A stretch of DNA of 8,214 nucleotides, taken from positions 1 through 8,214 of the forward strand of contig OMUE01000193.1 of assembly GCA_900314165.1 (NCBI GenBank), given 5' to 3'. The stretch's first letter is position 1. The number at the start of each line of letters is the position of its first letter. The notes under the pieces were generated by a model. It did not search any database and was not told the DNA's origin. It saw nothing but the letters and a program-made list of their open reading frames with translations. Below are positions 4,459 to 8,214 of this stretch, one piece after another. The DNA comes from an uncultured Acidaminococcus sp. GTDB lineage: Bacteria > Bacillota_C > Negativicutes > Acidaminococcales > Acidaminococcaceae. The position numbers and the translations under genes were made by a program.

Positions 4459-6549
4459 ATGGCAAATATAAATGAAACGATTGCAAATGTTGAAAAACTT
4501 GATCCTGAACTGGCTCGTCAGCTTCGTAAGTATGTGCGTGATCATGCGTATGGCCTCGTCTTTGAGCATAATCTTCCAGAAGCGGTAAGATTGTATACGA
4601 AAAGAGCTGTGGTTGGTGATACTGTTAATATTCGGCCAGCACGAGGGGAAGAGGAAAAAACGGAAAATAAAGTTGCCTGGAACGTAAAAGAAACAAACGG
4701 AAATCAGGCAACTATAGAAAACGGCCAAGAATCCAAAATTGTTTCATTGGAGGATCTTGTACCGATAGTAAGTTATCGGGATGTGATTTATCCAGGTTTA
4801 AAAGAAGTAGATAGAATTGAACGTGGAAGCAAGGATGATCCTTATCAGGTAGTTATAAACGCAGAAAACTATCATGCACTAGAGATGCTGACATATTGTT
4901 ATGCGGGCAAAGTAGACTGTATTTATATCGATCCCCCATACAATACCGGTGCAAAAGATTGGAAATACAATAACGATTATGTAGATGCAAATGATAAATA
5001 CCGGCATTCCAAGTGGTTGGCTTTTATTGAAAGAAGGTTGAAACTCGCAAAACAACTGCTTAATCCGAAAAGCTCTGTATTGATTGTAACAATTGATGAA
5101 AAGGAATATACAAGACTTGGGCTTTTACTTGAGCAGATGTTTCCTGAAGCAAATATTCAGATGATAAGCAGTGTCATAAATAGAAAGGGAAGTGCACGGG
5201 ATAAAGAATTTTCACGTGTAGATGAATATCTCTATTTTGTGATGCTTGGTACAATGGGACCGGCAGTTACTGAAAATAATATGCTGGATGTAGTTCCAGC
5301 AACTAATGACAAAGGGACTGATTGGCTCCCTATGCGGCGCGCAGGCACAAATTCTTTGAGAAAAGATAGACCGAATTTATTTTATCCAATTTATTTTAAT
5401 ACCAAAACGAATCATATTGTTAAAGTTGGTGAATCATTACCATTAACAGAGAAGCTACCACAAGAAGATAAACAAAATGATGTAATTGCAATTTGGCCTA
5501 TAAAAAAGGATGGGACAGAAGGAAGATGGCAATTACAAAATACTACTGTTAGACAAAAAATAAAAGAAGGAACTGTACGGGTAAATAGACAAAAAAATGG
5601 CAGTTTATCAGTTCAATATTTAAATGAGGGAGCAATTAAGGAAATAGAAAGTGGTGAGCTGGTTGTAAAAGGCCATGATGAACAAGGAGCACTTATTGTT
5701 AAACGTATAAGTAGTAAATTATCGGCTCCAAAAACAATTTGGAATCAGCGTAGCCACGATGCGACAGCGTATGGTACATCCCTCTTAACTAAAATAATTG
5801 GAAATAATCGATTCTCTTTTCCAAAATCACTTTATGCGGTACATGATGCACTTCGCTTTTTCATTGCAGATAAGCCAGATGCTCTTGTTGTTGACTTCTT
5901 TGCCGGTTCAGGTACAACAATCCATGCTGTAAATCTGATGAATTCTGAGGATAATGGGCATCGTTGCTGTGTCTGCATAACGAACAATGAAGTTTCTGAC
6001 GATGAGCAGAAATTATTCATCAAGAAGGGCATACGACCAGGTGATGATGAGTGGGAGGCGCATGGAATTGCAAAGTATGTAACCTGGCCACGCACAAAGA
6101 GTTCTATCGAGGGAGTAGACGTAAACGGAAATCCGCTCAAAGGTACTTATATCGGTTCCGATACGCCAATGTCCGATGGCTTTGCGGCTAATGCTATCTT
6201 TTTTGAGCTTACCTATGAGTCTGCATGGCCAATACGTCTCGACAATGCATTTGACGCCATTGCACCCATCCTCTGGATGCAGGCCGGGTGCAAGGGTCCA
6301 ATTATCCATCGTATTGGAAAAAGCTATTTAACCACTGATTATTATGGCGTTCTGTTTGATTACGGACAGGCTTCGAAATTCTGTGAAAAAGTAAAACGTA
6401 CGCCATCTATTAAAACAGTTTATGTAGTGACCGATGATCAAAGACGGTATTCGAATATTTGTCGCCGTTTGCCAGGAGTTGAAGTTCATCGTTTGTATGA
6501 AACATTCCTGAAAACATTTGAGATTTGTGGTGAAGGGGGCCTTGACTGA
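4459..6549 (+). CDS. type III-like restriction-modification methyltransferase (Mod), beta-class adenine-specific
   Basis: A 696-residue site-specific DNA methyltransferase, predicted to put a methyl group on adenine N6 using S-adenosylmethionine and to give the Res subunit its target recognition. Motif IV, DPPYNTG, is at 158-164 and the S-adenosylmethionine motif I, DFFAGSGTT, at 479-487. Motif IV before motif I defines the beta class used by type III Mod proteins. The span between them (about 250-460) is the probable target recognition domain. The first 110 residues form a charged region before the catalytic core. The C-terminal 130 residues (through YVVTDDQRRYSNICRRLPGVEVHRLYE) match a clade of Mod proteins whose partner is a DEAH helicase. 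The gene is intact and AT-richer than genes to its left, with frequent AGA and ATA codons, which suggests transfer. Its stop overlaps the Res start (TGATG). Confidence 0.92.
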   Translation: MANINETIANVEKLDPELARQLRKYVRDHAYGLVFEHNLPEAVRLYTKRAVVGDTVNIRPARGEEEKTENKVAWNVKETNGNQATIENGQESKIVSLEDLVPIVSYRDVIYPGLKEVDRIERGSKDDPYQVVINAENYHALEMLTYCYAGKVDCIYIDPPYNTGAKDWKYNNDYVDANDKYRHSKWLAFIERRLKLAKQLLNPKSSVLIVTIDEKEYTRLGLLLEQMFPEANIQMISSVINRKGSARDKEFSRVDEYLYFVMLGTMGPAVTENNMLDVVPATNDKGTDWLPMRRAGTNSLRKDRPNLFYPIYFNTKTNHIVKVGESLPLTEKLPQEDKQNDVIAIWPIKKDGTEGRWQLQNTTVRQKIKEGTVRVNRQKNGSLSVQYLNEGAIKEIESGELVVKGHDEQGALIVKRISSKLSAPKTIWNQRSHDATAYGTSLLTKIIGNNRFSFPKSLYAVHDALRFFIADKPDALVVDFFAGSGTTIHAVNLMNSEDNGHRCCVCITNNEVSDDEQKLFIKKGIRPGDDEWEAHGIAKYVTWPRTKSSIEGVDVNGNPLKGTYIGSDTPMSDGFAANAIFFELTYESAWPIRLDNAFDAIAPILWMQAGCKGPIIHRIGKSYLTTDYYGVLFDYGQASKFCEKVKRTPSIKTVYVVTDDQRRYSNICRRLPGVEVHRLYETFLKTFEICGEGGLD

Positions 6550-8214
6550 TGAAATATGAACTTTTTGACTTTCAAAACGATGCGGCAAATGCTCTTTTAA
6601 ATAAGATGCAAGCTATGCGCAATAGCTATGATACTGATGGCTCTTTATCGGCAGTATCCTTAACGGCTCCAACTGGAGCAGGTAAAACTGTTATTTCTGC
6701 TGCAGTCGCTGAAGGGCTTTTTTATGGTAATGATTTTTTTCCTGGAGATGATCAGGCCGTTATTTTGTGGCTTTCCGATAGTCCCAGTTTGAATGAACAA
6801 ACAATGAAACGGTTTGATGCTGCAACAGATCTTCTTAATGGCGCAACTGTGATGGAAACGGTTGGTCCCGAATTTGCGAAAGCTCATAGTCGTCTGTTAC
6901 CAGGACATATCTATTTTTTGAACCGGCAGCTCCTTTCATCAAAGGCTAAGTTAACTAACGAAGCAGAAGGTGGCAGGACGTTTTACGATGTGTTGACAAA
7001 TACAATTGAAGATGTAGATACCCACTTGTATCTGTTTATCGATGAAGCACATAAAGGACTTGGAAAAGATGCTACAAAGGATAGTTTGAATAAAACAATC
7101 TATGCGAAATTGATTGATGGTCAAGAAAACATAAATCCACCTATGCCTTGTGTAGTGGGGATTTCAGCTACACCAGAACGATTCAATGCAGCTATGAATG
7201 GGCGGAAAAACAGAGATATGAAAGCCCCCGTGAATGTACCGGTTTCTGCTGTACGCAATTCGGGTTTAATTAAGGATGTTATAGAGCTTCGCACCCCGAA
7301 AAAGGCGGCGGATACTCGTCATCAAGATTTAACGCAGGCTTGTGTCAAATTGAGTCGGGCATCTAATTTGTGGAAGAATTACTGTATTTCACATGGTATC
7401 CAAAATGTAATACCTCTTATGGTAGTGCAGGTTGAGGATAAAGTTACTAACGATTCTTTAGCCGAGTTATGCAGCCAAATCCTCAAAGTATGTAAATGGC
7501 TGGATCCTGGATGCTTTGCAAATGTGTTTGGCGAACATGAGGATATTAAGACAACTGTTGCTAATATTCCCTATTGTCCGCCTGAAGATGTGGCGGCAAA
7601 CACAGATATACGCGTATTATTTGCCAAGGATGCTGTGTCGACTGGGTGGGATTGTCCTCGTGCTGAGGTTATTTATTCTCGTCGCAAGCGTAATGATCCA
7701 ACATATATTGCACAACTCATTGGCCGTATGATTCGGACCCCGCTTGCTCGTCGAATAGAGTCGGTTGAAGAACTTAATACTGTAGCATGTTACCTTCCTG
7801 AGTATGATTCTCAGACTGTGGAAAGTATCGTTGAAAAACTTAAGGAGGATAATATTCCTGTGGATGAAAATGGCGGGATTATAAAAAATCCTGCCGATGT
7901 TGGATGGTTTGGCGGTGTAAGAAAACGCAGAGAAGAAGAACTTGCCAATAGCCAGAAACGAGAAACTGAGGATACTACTACAGGACAATTGGGAACTTCT
8001 AATGCTGAGACGGCGGTAGATAATCCAATAACAGTCGAGGGAAGCAGTGATAGTGGTACGAAGCCAATTGAATCAAAAGGTGATAGCTCTGGGATACCTC
8101 TTGTATCAGAAGATACGATAAATCCCTATGGCAATGGTTTAGGCGAATTTGAAGTAGATTGTGAATGTCAACCAAAAAGTGAGCCACTTGCTCACGAATT
8201 TTTGAGCCACTCTT
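6549..8214 (+). CDS. type III-like restriction subunit (Res), DEAH-box helicase, 3' end beyond window
   Basis: Open from ATG 6549 to the window edge (555 full codons, no stop). It is a superfamily 2 helicase that should translocate along DNA from the Mod-bound site and cut unmodified DNA. Visible motifs: Walker A TAPTGAGKT (39-47), DEAH box (165-168), motif III SATPER (206-211), TGWDCPR (365-371, motif V region) and motif VI QLIGRMIR (389-396) with the arginine finger. The FDFQNDA near residue 8 is the Q-motif-like start. After about 458 comes an unusual Lys/Arg/Glu then Ser/Thr/Asp-rich stretch up to about 530 that looks disordered. The nuclease domain expected in Res proteins (a PD-(D/E)xK type) would lie beyond the window and is not seen. 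Start and Mod stop share one base, so the two are coupled. Confidence 0.9.
   Translation, partial: MKYELFDFQNDAANALLNKMQAMRNSYDTDGSLSAVSLTAPTGAGKTVISAAVAEGLFYGNDFFPGDDQAVILWLSDSPSLNEQTMKRFDAATDLLNGATVMETVGPEFAKAHSRLLPGHIYFLNRQLLSSKAKLTNEAEGGRTFYDVLTNTIEDVDTHLYLFIDEAHKGLGKDATKDSLNKTIYAKLIDGQENINPPMPCVVGISATPERFNAAMNGRKNRDMKAPVNVPVSAVRNSGLIKDVIELRTPKKAADTRHQDLTQACVKLSRASNLWKNYCISHGIQNVIPLMVVQVEDKVTNDSLAELCSQILKVCKWLDPGCFANVFGEHEDIKTTVANIPYCPPEDVAANTDIRVLFAKDAVSTGWDCPRAEVIYSRRKRNDPTYIAQLIGRMIRTPLARRIESVEELNTVACYLPEYDSQTVESIVEKLKEDNIPVDENGGIIKNPADVGWFGGVRKRREEELANSQKRETEDTTTGQLGTSNAETAVDNPITVEGSSDSGTKPIESKGDSSGIPLVSEDTINPYGNGLGEFEVDCECQPKSEPLAHEFLSHS

Noticed and set aside
4459..8214. A BREX, DISARM or other multi-gene defence system
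   Set aside because: Only a Mod and a Res-type helicase are present, with none of the marker genes of those systems in the window; genes past the right edge cannot be excluded.
1..8214. tRNA, rRNA, CRISPR array, transposase or integrase
   Set aside because: No cloverleaf, no regularly spaced repeats and no catalytic motifs of such enzymes were seen on either strand.

Overview
The window suggests a chromosomal segment of a Firmicutes-type bacterium. Purine-rich AGGAGG-like ribosome binding sites sit before nearly every gene, promoters are AT-rich, and the resident genes use fairly GC-rich codons. The style fits the class Negativicutes, but the sequence does not prove it. Nothing here looks like a phage, integrase, transposase, CRISPR array, tRNA or rRNA.

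Left part (1-907): a gene reads off the left edge on the minus strand (first 14 codons only). It diverges from a small FMN nitroreductase (210-707). Two tandem perfect hairpins lie in front of the nitroreductase. After it comes a repeat-like purine-rich spacer and a 39-codon relic of a low-molecular-weight protein tyrosine phosphatase. The relic keeps the catalytic loop but has lost most of the enzyme.

Middle part (908-3322): about 500 bases without a confident gene hold an intrinsic terminator with no gene in front of it, two promoter-like sites, and a possible 40-codon basic ORF. An apparent operon follows: an unrecognised 175-residue protein, a compact HD hydrolase of the (p)ppGpp-hydrolase (SpoT/MESH1) type, and a Sel1-repeat protein broken by one missing A in an A-run.

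Right-middle (3323-4410): a promoter-proximal palindrome precedes an intact MutT/Nudix hydrolase. The mutT stop codon falls inside the remains of a DUF2075-type DNA/RNA helicase that has lost its ATP-binding half.

Right part (4411-8214): an AT-richer island with a type III-like restriction-modification pair, a beta-class adenine methyltransferase (Mod) and a DEAH-box helicase-nuclease subunit (Res). The two are translationally coupled by a TGATG overlap, and Res is cut by the window end. The base and codon shift at about 4411 points to horizontal acquisition. Mod would methylate an asymmetric site and Res would translocate on and cut unmodified DNA.

The restriction-modification pair is the clearest functional system. 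The rest of the window is an accessory-like zone in which three of the resident genes are decayed. I did not find a system I can defend as wholly new. The best candidates for a second look are the HD hydrolase operon, the small-RNA-like interval 960-1350, and the linker-bearing Res.
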